A stretch of 64,000 nt of DNA from Burkholderia sp. BCC0506. GTDB lineage: Bacteria > Pseudomonadota > Gammaproteobacteria > Burkholderiales > Burkholderiaceae. The DNA is taken from NCBI RefSeq assembly GCF_902833145.1, contig NZ_CADFEN010000002.1, positions 186,001-250,000 of the forward strand, given 5' to 3'. Of the stretch, positions 17,830-26,065 are shown in pieces. The stretch's first letter is position 1, and every line of letters begins with the position of its first letter. The translations under genes and the position numbers were made by a program. The notes below the pieces were generated by a model. That model was not told the DNA's origin. It saw only the letters and a list, made by a program, of their open reading frames with translations, and did no database searches.

Positions 17830-18417
17830 ATGTATCGCCGTTTACTCGCACCGGGGCTGCTGTTGCTGCTGGCCGCGTGCGCGCAGGATCCGTCGGTGAC
17901 CGCCGGCACGGTACGGATCTGCGACGACACAGGATGTTCCGATCGACCTAAAGATCAGGTCTCCTATCAAAAAAGGGACGACGCGGAAGACCGCGAGGAT
18001 CCGCGCATCGCCGCGCTCAAGCAAACCGCGAAGACCCAGCCGAAGGCCGCCTACGACCTCGGCCTGCGCTATTTCCGCGGCGACGGCGTGCGTCAGGACA
18101 GCTACCAGGCGCTCAAGTGGATGCGCGAGGCCGCCGAGCGCGGCGACCTGAACGCGCAGAAGGCGCTCGGCAGTTTCTACCTGTTCGGCCTCGAGGAAAT
18201 GGGCTCGGATGCGCGCGAAGCGGAGAAGTGGCTGTCGATCGCGGCCGGCCGCGGCGACAAGGAATCGAAGAAGCTGCTCGATTTCGCGCGCAAGGCGAAG
18301 AAGGAAGACGAAGAAGACTGGAAATGGCGCACGCAGTGGCGTGACGTCTATTACGGCTACTGGTACTCGGGCTATCCGTACTACGGCGTCTGGCAGCAGA
18401 CGTACTGGTACTACTGA
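17830..18417 (+). CDS. Sel1-repeat lipoprotein with Tyr-rich tail
   Basis: 195-residue lipoprotein: signal with lipobox LLAAC (Cys near residue 18), an acidic linker, then about two Sel1-like repeats (AAYDLGLRYFRGDGVRQDSYQALKW and AEKWLSIAAGRGDKESKKLL). The tail is striking for Tyr and Trp, ending YPYYGVWQQTYWYY. Sel1 repeats mediate protein contacts, so a scaffold role in the outer membrane or periplasm is likely. A CsgG-like lipoprotein gene follows after about 120 bases; they may act together at the cell envelope. Confidence 0.88.
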   Translation: MYRRLLAPGLLLLLAACAQDPSVTAGTVRICDDTGCSDRPKDQVSYQKRDDAEDREDPRIAALKQTAKTQPKAAYDLGLRYFRGDGVRQDSYQALKWMREAAERGDLNAQKALGSFYLFGLEEMGSDAREAEKWLSIAAGRGDKESKKLLDFARKAKKEDEEDWKWRTQWRDVYYGYWYSGYPYYGVWQQTYWYY

Positions 18418-18538
18418 CCGGGCATCGGGCAACGGGGGCAGCCGCGGGGAGACCACCATCGCGCGCCACGCCGGGGGGCTTATCGAAGTTCGCACGGACA
18501 CATAAGCCGAACAACGACTCTAATCGATCGACAACGAC

Positions 18539-19366
18539 ATGAAGACCATCCTTTCCCAACGTCTCACTCAAGGTGCGCTGGTTGCAGCGCTTGGCGCGTC
18601 CGTCGCGGGTTGCGGCGGCATGGTGACGCCCGGCGGGCAGAACGCCGGCGTGACGGGCGCGGCGGCCGGCGGCGCGAGCGCCGGCGCCGATTCGCAACTG
18701 CAGCGCTGCGCGTCGCCGCTCGGCACGATCGCGGTCGACGACGGCCGCAACGCCGACTGGTGGGGCCCGTTCGGCAGCGCGACCAAGGTGACGAGCATCG
18801 ATCCGCTGCTGCGGCTGGCCGTGCAGCAGTCGAACTGCTTCGTGATCACGTCGATCGGCAACCAGAAGAGCGACGCGCGCCTGTCGCGCATCACGCAGTT
18901 GCAGCGCAACTCGGGCGAATACCGCACGGGCTCGAAGCAGCAGAAGGGCCAGCGCGTGGCGGCCGACTACTACATGGAACCGCAGATCGTGATCAACGAT
19001 TCGCCGATCGGCGGAATCGGCAGCATGATCGGCGGGCTGATCGGCAACAGCGCGGTGGCGGCGGTGGCGGGCCACCTGCAGACGAAGGCGTCGGTGGTGA
19101 CGCTGACGCTGTTCGACGTGCGCTCGGCGGTGCAGATCGCGGCGGCGGAAGGCAGCTCGACGGCGACGAACTACGGCGCGGCGCTGGGCGGTCTCGGCGG
19201 CGGCGTGGGCGGCGGGCTCGCCGGTTTCTCGACGACGCCGGAAGGCAAGGCGACGGTCGTCGCGTTCATCGACGCCTGGAACAAGATGGTCGTCGCGCTG
19301 CGCAGCTACAAGGCGCAGGACGTGAAGGGCGGCCTGGGCCGCGGCGGCCAGTTGCAGGTCAACTGA
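18539..19366 (+). CDS. CsgG/HfaB-like lipoprotein
   Basis: 275-residue lipoprotein with lipobox VAGC (Cys near residue 25), low-complexity Gly/Ala linker, and a body resembling CsgG/HfaB-type proteins (DPLLRLAVQQSNCFVITSIG, ADYYMEPQIVINDS, TLTLFDVRSAVQIAAAEGSS). Two glycine-rich stretches (IGGIGSMIGGLIGNSAVAAVAG and LGGLGGGVGGGLAG) could be membrane-inserting hairpins as in the CsgG pore. In other bacteria such proteins secrete curli or anchor holdfast, but no csgA-like gene is nearby. A strong hairpin terminator follows. Confidence 0.75.
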   Translation: MKTILSQRLTQGALVAALGASVAGCGGMVTPGGQNAGVTGAAAGGASAGADSQLQRCASPLGTIAVDDGRNADWWGPFGSATKVTSIDPLLRLAVQQSNCFVITSIGNQKSDARLSRITQLQRNSGEYRTGSKQQKGQRVAADYYMEPQIVINDSPIGGIGSMIGGLIGNSAVAAVAGHLQTKASVVTLTLFDVRSAVQIAAAEGSSTATNYGAALGGLGGGVGGGLAGFSTTPEGKATVVAFIDAWNKMVVALRSYKAQDVKGGLGRGGQLQVN

Positions 19367-19374
19367 CGTCGCGG

Positions 19375-19402
19375 GGCCGGCGGGATGCCGCCGGCCATTT
19401 TT
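19375..19402 (+). terminator. Rho-independent terminator after the CsgG-like gene
   Basis: Perfect 9-base stem GGCCGGCGG / CCGCCGGCC with a 4-base loop (GATG), followed by ATTTTT, 8 bases after the stop codon. Confidence 0.85.
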
Positions 19403-19849
19403 CCCGGGCGTTTCACGCGCTCGGTGCTGCTGTCGCGGCAGTCGCCCCACTTCGTCCTAAGTGGGCAAGCAGCACGGGCTTCTCGTGCAACGCATGCAAT
19501 CCGGCCGTGGACAGGACGTTCGCATGTCTCGTGCGAGCGCTTCCGATGCGCCCGACATCGTCGCGCGCACCGTTTGCTGCCGGTTTGCTGGCAGCGATTC
19601 TCATCCAGCCACCTCTCCCCGACATCGAATCGAACTCGGCCGCGTGCCGGCGCGACGGCATGCGGCCCGCATGACGTCCGCCCATGCACCGCCAAATGAT
19701 CGCCGTTCATCGTCCCGATCGGCTGATGCGCGTTCGAGCCGACCTGTCAGCCGCTACCGACTGCATCGCCCCCACGTCTGGAGCTAGCGCTCTACATCCG
19801 TAGTCGCTCGGCAGCATGCGCTTGCGCCCGAGCAAAGCGAAAATTCGAC

Positions 19850-19895
19850 TTGACGGGGGCCGTGCCATCATTAAAAATTATCCTATCGGATAATA
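19850..19895 (+). promoter_or_regulatory. Promoter with TetR-type operator (site 1)
   Basis: TTGACG (19850-19855), 17-base spacer and TAAAAA (19873-19878) form a sigma70-like promoter. The palindrome ATTATCC-TATC-GGATAAT (19878-19895) starts at the last base of the -10 box. Two further copies with the same placement occur at 23548-23592 and 25968-26011. Transcription would run into the first sulfatase gene 135 bases on. Likely bound by the TetR-type regulator of the island. Confidence 0.75.
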
Positions 19896-20030
19896 AATGC
19901 TGCGGGCCAGCAAATCCGGTTACGGTTCGGATCGAAGCGCGTCGAGCGCGCTCGATCACGCGGGGCGCTCGCGATTTTCCGTGTGGCAGTGGAGACGATT
20001 CATCAATCATACAAATAGGACCACGAATTA

Positions 20031-21662
20031 ATGAAAGCGATCATGGTGATGTACGACAGTCTCAACCGCCGGATGCTGCCTGCGTACGGCTGCGACTGGA
20101 TCGTCGCACCGAACTTTCAGCGGCTGGCGGCGCGGAGCGCGACGTTCGACAACTGCTATGTGGGCAGCATGGCGTGCATTCCGGCGCGTCGAGAGCTGCA
20201 TACCGGGCGCCACAACTTCCTTCATCGGAGCTGGGGGCCGCTCGAACCATTCGACGACTCGATGCCTCAAATGCTCGGCGCGCGCGGTGTCTATACGCAT
20301 CTCGTGAGCGATCATCCGCATTACTGGGAGGATGGCGGCGCCACCTATCACACGCGCTACCGTAGCTGGGAGTTCTTCCGCGGCCAGGAGGGCGACCCCT
20401 GGAAAGGCGAGGTGCGCGAGCCGCACAGCCCGTTTCCGCTGAAGGGCGCATTGAAGGAAAGCGGTGCCCGCCAGGACTGGGTGAATCGGCAATATATGCA
20501 GACCGAGGACCGTCATCCGCAGACATTGACGTTCGATGCAGGCGAGGAGTTCATCCGCAAGAATCACGATGCCGATGCGTGGTTCCTGCAAATCGAGACG
20601 TTCGATCCGCACGAGCCGTTCTTCAGTTATCCGCGCTACAAGGCGTTGTATCCACACGAGTATCGCGGGCCGCATTTCGACTGGCCGCCATACGGGCCGC
20701 GTTGCGAGGACGATACCGACGACGAAGTGGACCATGTTCGCGCCGAATATGCCGCACTCGTATCGATGTGCGACCGCTCGCTCGGCAGGGTGCTCGACTT
20801 GATGGACGAGTTCGATCTGTGGAAGGACACGATGCTGATCGTGTGCACCGATCATGGTTTCATGCTGGGTGAACATGGCTGGTGGGCAAAGACGGTTCAG
20901 CCGTGGTTCAACGAACTGGCGCATACGCCGCTGTTCGTCTGGGATCCCCGAAGTGCGAGACAGGGCGTGCGGCGCCAGTCGCTCGTGCAGACCATCGACC
21001 TGGCGCCCACGATCCTCGACTTCTTCGGCGTGGCGCCGACGCCGGACATGCAGGGCGTCCCGCTTCGCGACACGATCCGGGACGACACGCCGGTTCGCCA
21101 GGCCGCGCTGTTCGGCGTGCATGGAGAGCATGTGAACGTCACCGACGGAAGATACGTCTACATGCGCACGGGGCCCGACCCGGGCAGAAACGTGCCGTTG
21201 CACGAATACACGCTGATGCCCACGCACATGCGGGCGATGTTCGGCGTCGACGAGCTGCAGGAGATCGAACTGGCCGCGCCTTTTTCGTTTACGAAGGGAG
21301 TGCGGACCATGAAGATCGCGGCCAGGCCGCTGGGATATTCGTATCGCTCCGGCACGCTGCTGTTCGATCTCGCGTCGGATCCGCGGCAGGAGCGCCCGAT
21401 CGCGGATGCCGACGTGGAGCGGCGCATGGCGACGCTGTTGCGCGACCTCATGGTAGCGAACGATGCGCCGCCGGAGCAGTACGAGCGCCTGGGGCTGCCT
21501 GCCGAAGGTGAAATCGACCGAAACCATCTGCTCGCGAGTGCGCATTCGGGATACGCGGACACATTGCGGGCGACGTTGGCGAAGCAGGCGCAGGCCATGC
21601 GGGCGTCGGTGGCGACGGCTCGGCTCGCGCAGCATGCGGCCCGATCGACCGTGGCGGGCTGA
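20031..21662 (+). CDS. Sulfatase (CxPAR-type, formylglycine-dependent)
   Basis: 543-residue arylsulfatase-superfamily enzyme without a signal peptide, thus cytosolic. The catalytic cysteine is C49 in MACIPARRELHTGR, a C-x-P-A-R variant of the usual C-x-P-S-R that a formylglycine-generating enzyme converts to the hydrated aldehyde nucleophile. Other metal and substrate residues: D9 at the N-terminus, the region TFDPHEPFF, and TDHGFMLGEHGWWAK with the Asp-His pair. It hydrolyses a sulfate ester; the substrate is not readable, though the island context suggests a sulfated glycoside. First gene of its unit, followed after 50 bases by its presumed activating enzyme, and preceded by promoter/operator site 1. 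Confidence 0.93.
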   Translation: MKAIMVMYDSLNRRMLPAYGCDWIVAPNFQRLAARSATFDNCYVGSMACIPARRELHTGRHNFLHRSWGPLEPFDDSMPQMLGARGVYTHLVSDHPHYWEDGGATYHTRYRSWEFFRGQEGDPWKGEVREPHSPFPLKGALKESGARQDWVNRQYMQTEDRHPQTLTFDAGEEFIRKNHDADAWFLQIETFDPHEPFFSYPRYKALYPHEYRGPHFDWPPYGPRCEDDTDDEVDHVRAEYAALVSMCDRSLGRVLDLMDEFDLWKDTMLIVCTDHGFMLGEHGWWAKTVQPWFNELAHTPLFVWDPRSARQGVRRQSLVQTIDLAPTILDFFGVAPTPDMQGVPLRDTIRDDTPVRQAALFGVHGEHVNVTDGRYVYMRTGPDPGRNVPLHEYTLMPTHMRAMFGVDELQEIELAAPFSFTKGVRTMKIAARPLGYSYRSGTLLFDLASDPRQERPIADADVERRMATLLRDLMVANDAPPEQYERLGLPAEGEIDRNHLLASAHSGYADTLRATLAKQAQAMRASVATARLAQHAARSTVAG

Positions 21663-21712
21663 CGATCGTCGATCATGCGCGAGACGAGGGCGCGGACCGC
21701 GGCTTCCGGCGG

Positions 21713-22735
21713 ATGCCGCGCGCTTTTGGGGAGAGGAAGTTGAGCGAACACGAGGAAGCGACTGTGCGCCGATCGTGCTGCGTGCCGCTGCGCGACGACA
21801 CGTGCGCGCGTCCCGTCGATCCGGTCGGCCGGCCTGAACGTTGCGTACCGGAAGGTCCGCGCGCGCGCGTCGACGACGTCGCGTGGTTCGACGGCGGCGT
21901 GAGCTGGATGGGGACGGACGCACCGGTGATCAAGGCGGACGGCGAGGGGCCGCGCCGCAAGACGCATCTCAAGCCGTTCGGTATCGACCGGTTTGCCGTG
22001 ACGAACCGGCGGTTCGCCGATTTTGTCGCGGCGACGGGTTATCGGACCGATGCCGAGCGGTTCGGCTGGAGCTACGTGTTCGCCGCATTCGTTACCGCCG
22101 ACGCGCGCGACGCGGCATCGGACGGCGATAGCTGGTGGCGTGCCGTTGACGGCGCGTACTGGGCGGCGCCGGAAGGGCCGGCTTCATCGCTTGCCGAGCG
22201 CGACATGCATCCTGTTTGCCACATTTCCTGGCGCGACGCGATGGCCTTTGCAAAATGGTGCGGCGGCCGGTTGCCGACCGAGGCGGAATGGGAGCACGCG
22301 GCCCGCGGCGGCACGACCGAGCGCCGCTATCCGTGGGGCGACGACGAGCCGGCGGAAAGCGCCGTTCTATGCAACATCTGGCAAGGCCGCTTTCCCGACC
22401 TGTACGTCGGCGCAAGCAGGCGTTTCGGAACCGTGCGCGTGGACGCATTTGCGCCGAACCCGGCCGGGCTCCACAATTGCAGCGGCAACGTATGGGAATG
22501 GTGTGCCGATCCATTCCGGGTCCGCTCGTTGTCGAGCGAGGGCAAGGCCCGCGATCGTCAGGCGGTTCGGGACCGCGAGTACACGTTGAAAGGCGGCTCC
22601 TACCTGTGTCATCGCACATCGTGCTTTCGTTACCGGATCGCCGCCCGGACGGGGCGGCCCACCGACACGTCAGCCGGCCACACGGGGTTTCGCGTCGCAT
22701 ACGACCGCGACACGCTCGCCGTGCCGCGCGAGTGA
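21713..22735 (+). CDS. Formylglycine-generating enzyme (sulfatase-activating)
   Basis: 340-residue member of the FGE/SUMF1 family. The core runs from AWFDGGVSWMGTD to the C-terminal TSAGHTGFRVAY and includes the two active-site cysteines that bind copper, C299 and C304 in SYLCHRTSCFRYR, which is the hallmark separating genuine FGE from related non-catalytic family members. It oxidises the sulfatase active-site Cys to formylglycine with O2. The N-terminal 50 residues are unconserved, and a later GTG (near 21764) with a better-spaced GAGGAAG could be the true start. Its place right behind the first sulfatase makes the island independent of any other activating enzyme. Confidence 0.93.
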   Translation: MPRAFGERKLSEHEEATVRRSCCVPLRDDTCARPVDPVGRPERCVPEGPRARVDDVAWFDGGVSWMGTDAPVIKADGEGPRRKTHLKPFGIDRFAVTNRRFADFVAATGYRTDAERFGWSYVFAAFVTADARDAASDGDSWWRAVDGAYWAAPEGPASSLAERDMHPVCHISWRDAMAFAKWCGGRLPTEAEWEHAARGGTTERRYPWGDDEPAESAVLCNIWQGRFPDLYVGASRRFGTVRVDAFAPNPAGLHNCSGNVWEWCADPFRVRSLSSEGKARDRQAVRDREYTLKGGSYLCHRTSCFRYRIAARTGRPTDTSAGHTGFRVAYDRDTLAVPRE

Positions 22736-22802
22736 TCATGCCCGTCCGTGCGCGGCGCGCGATCGGCAGCCCCGGCTCGCCTGCGTTCCGTCGACGACCG
22801 TT

Positions 22803-23417
22803 TCAACGGAAGATGAACGCGACGACGGCATCGCAGTGCGCGTCGATCGAGCGTTCGCTGAGTGCGTCGATACCGTGTGCGTAGCGCATTTCCGCCGTCA
22901 GCAGATAGGGAACCTGTGCGATCGACGTGATCATGTAGAGCAGCATGACCGGGTCGATGCCGGACAGGCCCTTCATTTTCTCGCTGAGGTAGCGGACCAG
23001 CGGCACCGTGCGCGCGTGGCGGCTGCGTACGAAAGTTTCCGCCATCCACTTCAGTCGTTCGGAGTCGCGATTCGCTTCCTGCATCATCAGGCGCGCATGT
23101 TCCGGATGGGCCGCGCAGTAGCGGACGTAATTCCGGACATACCGCTTCGCCTCGTCGATCGAAAATCCGCTTGATGCGGGGTCCGGTGTTTCGATGCCCT
23201 CCATGAAGCGCTCGAAGAGCTGCGTCACGCTCGCCCGCCACAGGTTTTCCTTGTTCCCGAAGTAGTAGCGAATCATCGCGTGATTGACGCCGGCCGCGTC
23301 AGCGATGTCTCGCAGGCTGACCGCATCGAAGCCGCGCGTCGAAAACTGCTCGAGCGCGATAGCCAGGATCTCGGCTCGCGTGAGTTCGCTGCGTTCCTGC
23401 TGCGCTTGTCGGACCAT
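22803..23417 (-). CDS. TetR-family regulator of the sulfatase island
   Basis: 204-residue TetR/AcrR-type repressor. HTH at residues about 14-60 (TRAEILAIALEQFSTRGFDAVSLRDIADAAGVNHAMIRYYFGNKENL), then an all-helical ligand domain of the CecR/YbiH-like kind (EGIETPDPASSGF, HARLMMQEANRDSERLKW). The gene converges on the FGE gene and is divergent from the GH3 gene, with operator site 2 in the 325-base gap. It very likely represses the three island promoters and possibly its own gene, and is released by a sulfated glycoside or breakdown product. Confidence 0.93.
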   Translation of the reverse strand: MVRQAQQERSELTRAEILAIALEQFSTRGFDAVSLRDIADAAGVNHAMIRYYFGNKENLWRASVTQLFERFMEGIETPDPASSGFSIDEAKRYVRNYVRYCAAHPEHARLMMQEANRDSERLKWMAETFVRSRHARTVPLVRYLSEKMKGLSGIDPVMLLYMITSIAQVPYLLTAEMRYAHGIDALSERSIDAHCDAVVAFIFR

Positions 23418-23547
23418 CTATGTCGTTTCCATCCTGGCTCAATTGGGAGAATTCTGCCGTGCTTGCCGGTTAGCCGCAACGACGCAGTGCGCGGCGCCGG
23501 ATGTCGCCCCTAGGGAAAACACCGCCGGTATTTCGCGGTCGTCCATG

Positions 23548-23592
23548 TTGACACGGCGATGTCCAAAATTATAATTATCCAATCGGATAATT
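23548..23592 (+). promoter_or_regulatory. Consensus promoter with TetR-type operator (site 2)
   Basis: Perfect TTGACA (23548-23553) and TATAAT (23570-23575) with a 16-base spacer, reading toward the GH3 gene. The operator AATTATCC-AATC-GGATAATT (23573-23592, 8-base arms) overlaps the -10 box. As a full-consensus promoter it must be strongly repressed when not needed. The site lies 156 bases from the TetR start and may also serve autoregulation. Confidence 0.85.
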
Positions 23593-23742
23593 TCAATCGT
23601 GCGGATGGCGTTTCTGGTCGGCCGTGTCGGCCATCCGGTCGCACGATGGCGACGTTATCCGTCGGAACGAACGTCGCTGACGAAACGGTATTCGAATAAT
23701 TCGGACTGCGATATAAAAGAAGACGATAGAGGTATCGAGAAA

Positions 23743-25905
23743 TTGAACACGAACACTGAACCGGCAATGAGCGGAACCGACACGCAGGACGTGTCGGAAC
23801 GACACGCATCGGACGCGGACGCGCGGGCCCGTGCAACCGAGGCACGGATGACCGACGACGAGCGCTACGGTCTGCTCTACAGCCTGATGGTTCGCGTATT
23901 CGGCAGGGGCGAGCGCGAATCGCGGGTGCCGCACGATCTGCCGGTCATCGCAGGCTACGTGCAAGGCGTGCCGCGGCTCGGCGTACCTGCGCTGAAGCTG
24001 GCCGATGCGAGCCTGGGCATACGGGACACGGAAACCGGCGATGCGGAGGCGACGGCATTTCCGGCAGGGCTCGCGTTGGGCTCGACGTTCGATCCCGAAC
24101 TGGCCCGCCGGGTCGGTCACGCGATCGGCCGCGAGGCGCGCTCGCGCGAGTTCAATGTGGCGCTGGGCGGTGGCATCAACCTGATACGCGACGTTCGCAA
24201 CGGCCGCAATTTCGAATACGTGTCTGAAGATCCGCTGCTGTCCGGCATGGTCGGCGGCGCCGTGGTCGCTGGCATGCAGGCGGAGGGCGTCGTCGCCGTC
24301 CTCAAGCATCTTTCGCTGAATGCGACCGAAACGAACAAGTTTTTCCTGAATGCGATCATCGATCCGGACGCGCACCGCGAGAGCGATCTGCTGGCGTTTC
24401 AGATCGCGATCGAGCAAGGCCGGCCGGGCGCGTTGATGGGCGCCTACAACCTCGTCAACGGCGCGTACGCGTGCGGCAACGGTCACTTGCTGAACGACGT
24501 CGTCAAGGGTGCGATGGGATTCCGCGGCTGGATCATGTCCGACTGGCGGGCGGTCCACGGCTGGGAGTACGCGTTGCACGGGCTCGACCAGCACTCCGGC
24601 GCGCAACTCGACGAGCAGGAATGGTTCAATGAGCCGCTCCGGCGCGCGGTTGAAGCGAACCAGGTGCCGAAGGAGCGGATTCGCGACATGGTCGTGCGGA
24701 TCCTGCGGTCATGCTACGAGGCGGGCATCGACCGGCAAGACACCCCGCCGGAGGTCGACCACGCCGCACATCATGCGCTCGCGCTGCAGGTCGCGCGGCA
24801 AGGCGCCGTGCTGCTCAGGAATCGCGACGGCCTGCTGCCGCTGGCGCCCACTGTGCGGCGCATCGTGTTGATCGGCGGATACGGCCAGGCCGGCGTATTG
24901 TCCGGTTCGGGATCGAGCCAGGTGAAGCCGCGCGGCGGCTATGGCGCGGTGATTCCGCAGCGCACCCATGCGCTGCTGGGGCCGACCGCGATGCACTTGT
25001 ACGGCGAGTCGCTGGTGTCGGCGCTGCGCACGCAGTTCCCGGGCGCGACGATCGAATACGACAGCGGTGCTTTCGTTGCCGAGGCCGCAAGACGCGCGGG
25101 GGCGGCGGACATCGCGATCGTCAATGCGATACGCCACGAAGGCGAGCGGTTCGACTGCCCGGACATGTCGCTACCCTATGGACAGGATGCGCTGATCGAT
25201 GCCGTCGCCGCCGCCAATCGAAATACGGTCGTCGTGCTTCAGACCGGCAATCCGGTGGCGATGCCGTGGCGGGACCGCGTCGCCGCGATCCTGCAGGCGT
25301 GGTATCCGGGCCAGGCAGGCGCCCAGGCGATCGCGGAGATTCTGGCGGGTACGGTCAATCCGTCGGGGCGTTTGCCCGTCACCTTTCCGGTCGATGTCGA
25401 GCAGACACCGCATCCGGTGCTGCCGTGTGCGGACGTCGAACTCGGAACCTTCGTGGACGTGCACTATCGCGAAGGCGCGGAAGTCGGTTACCGGTGGTTC
25501 GCGAAACGCGGGACGACGCCGCTGTTCGGTTTCGGATTCGGGCTCGGCTACAGCACGTTTTCGTACGGCGGCCTGGTCGTCGATGCCGGCGAGTCGATTT
25601 CGGCGCGGTTCACGGTCACGAACACCGGCGAGCGGGACGGGGACGACATCCCGCAGCTGTACTTGACCGGAGTGGACGACGGCGTGCGAATGCGTTTGCT
25701 CGGGTTCCGACGCGTCGCACTCGCGGCAGGCGAATCGACGGATGTGACGATCGAGATCGATCCTCGCTTGCTCGCGCACTTCGACGGCGCGGCCGGCAAC
25801 TGGCACCTTCGGCGCGGACGCTATCGCCTCGTTCTCGCAAGGGCAGCGACGCTACCCGTGATCGAGGTCGACGTCGAGCTTGCCGAGCGCAGGTTCGGCG
25901 CGTGA
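23743..25905 (+). CDS. GH3-family glycoside hydrolase (beta-glucosidase-like)
   Basis: About 720-residue glycoside hydrolase family 3 enzyme without a signal peptide. Domain 1 carries the catalytic nucleophile Asp in GWIMSDWRAVHG (codon at 24541-24543) and VAVLKHLSLN in place of the usual KHF; domain 2 begins near RQGAVLLRNRDGLLPL and holds the likely acid/base Glu in RHEGERFDCPDMSLPYGQ; a fibronectin-like C-terminal domain ends it. A TTG at 23743 with an AGAGGT ribosome site about 10 bases upstream is chosen; the alternative is ATG at 23767. Bases before it are AT-rich leader. It should cleave a terminal sugar from a small imported glycoside in the cytosol. The MFS gene follows after 160 bases with its own promoter. 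Confidence 0.92.
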   Translation: MNTNTEPAMSGTDTQDVSERHASDADARARATEARMTDDERYGLLYSLMVRVFGRGERESRVPHDLPVIAGYVQGVPRLGVPALKLADASLGIRDTETGDAEATAFPAGLALGSTFDPELARRVGHAIGREARSREFNVALGGGINLIRDVRNGRNFEYVSEDPLLSGMVGGAVVAGMQAEGVVAVLKHLSLNATETNKFFLNAIIDPDAHRESDLLAFQIAIEQGRPGALMGAYNLVNGAYACGNGHLLNDVVKGAMGFRGWIMSDWRAVHGWEYALHGLDQHSGAQLDEQEWFNEPLRRAVEANQVPKERIRDMVVRILRSCYEAGIDRQDTPPEVDHAAHHALALQVARQGAVLLRNRDGLLPLAPTVRRIVLIGGYGQAGVLSGSGSSQVKPRGGYGAVIPQRTHALLGPTAMHLYGESLVSALRTQFPGATIEYDSGAFVAEAARRAGAADIAIVNAIRHEGERFDCPDMSLPYGQDALIDAVAAANRNTVVVLQTGNPVAMPWRDRVAAILQAWYPGQAGAQAIAEILAGTVNPSGRLPVTFPVDVEQTPHPVLPCADVELGTFVDVHYREGAEVGYRWFAKRGTTPLFGFGFGLGYSTFSYGGLVVDAGESISARFTVTNTGERDGDDIPQLYLTGVDDGVRMRLLGFRRVALAAGESTDVTIEIDPRLLAHFDGAAGNWHLRRGRYRLVLARAATLPVIEVDVELAERRFGA

Positions 25906-25967
25906 CGGCGGATGGCGAAAGGCACACGCATATCAGTTTTCGAGAGATTCATATCGTTAATTGCGGC

Positions 25968-26011
25968 TTGACGCTTCCTCCGCTTATCCATAAATTCACC
26001 AGTCGGATAAA
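25968..26011 (+). promoter_or_regulatory. Promoter with TetR-type operator (site 3, degenerate)
   Basis: TTGACG (25968-25973), 17-base spacer and TAAATT (25991-25996), with the operator ATTCACC-AGTC-GGATAAA (25994-26011) overlapping the -10 box exactly as at sites 1 and 2. The right arm matches the consensus in 6 of 7 positions, the left in 5 of 7. It precedes the MFS gene by 55 bases. Confidence 0.7.
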
Positions 26012-26065
26012 TATCCGCTGCAACTGGCAGGACGACGCCGGGCGACCGGAGATCAGGGAACAACC

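Larger units (their letters stand above)
19367..20030. other. Non-coding stretch before the sulfatase island
   Basis: About 660 bases without a convincing gene. It holds the terminator of the CsgG-like gene at its left end and the promoter/operator of the first sulfatase near 19850-19895. The middle (19410-19840) has no protein-like frame or repeat that I can see; its looser codon periodicity fits decayed or acquired DNA at an island boundary. Confidence 0.5.

Noticed and set aside
20028-21923. 631-codon minus-strand frame opposite the first sulfatase
   Set aside because: Arg/His-rich shadow without domains.
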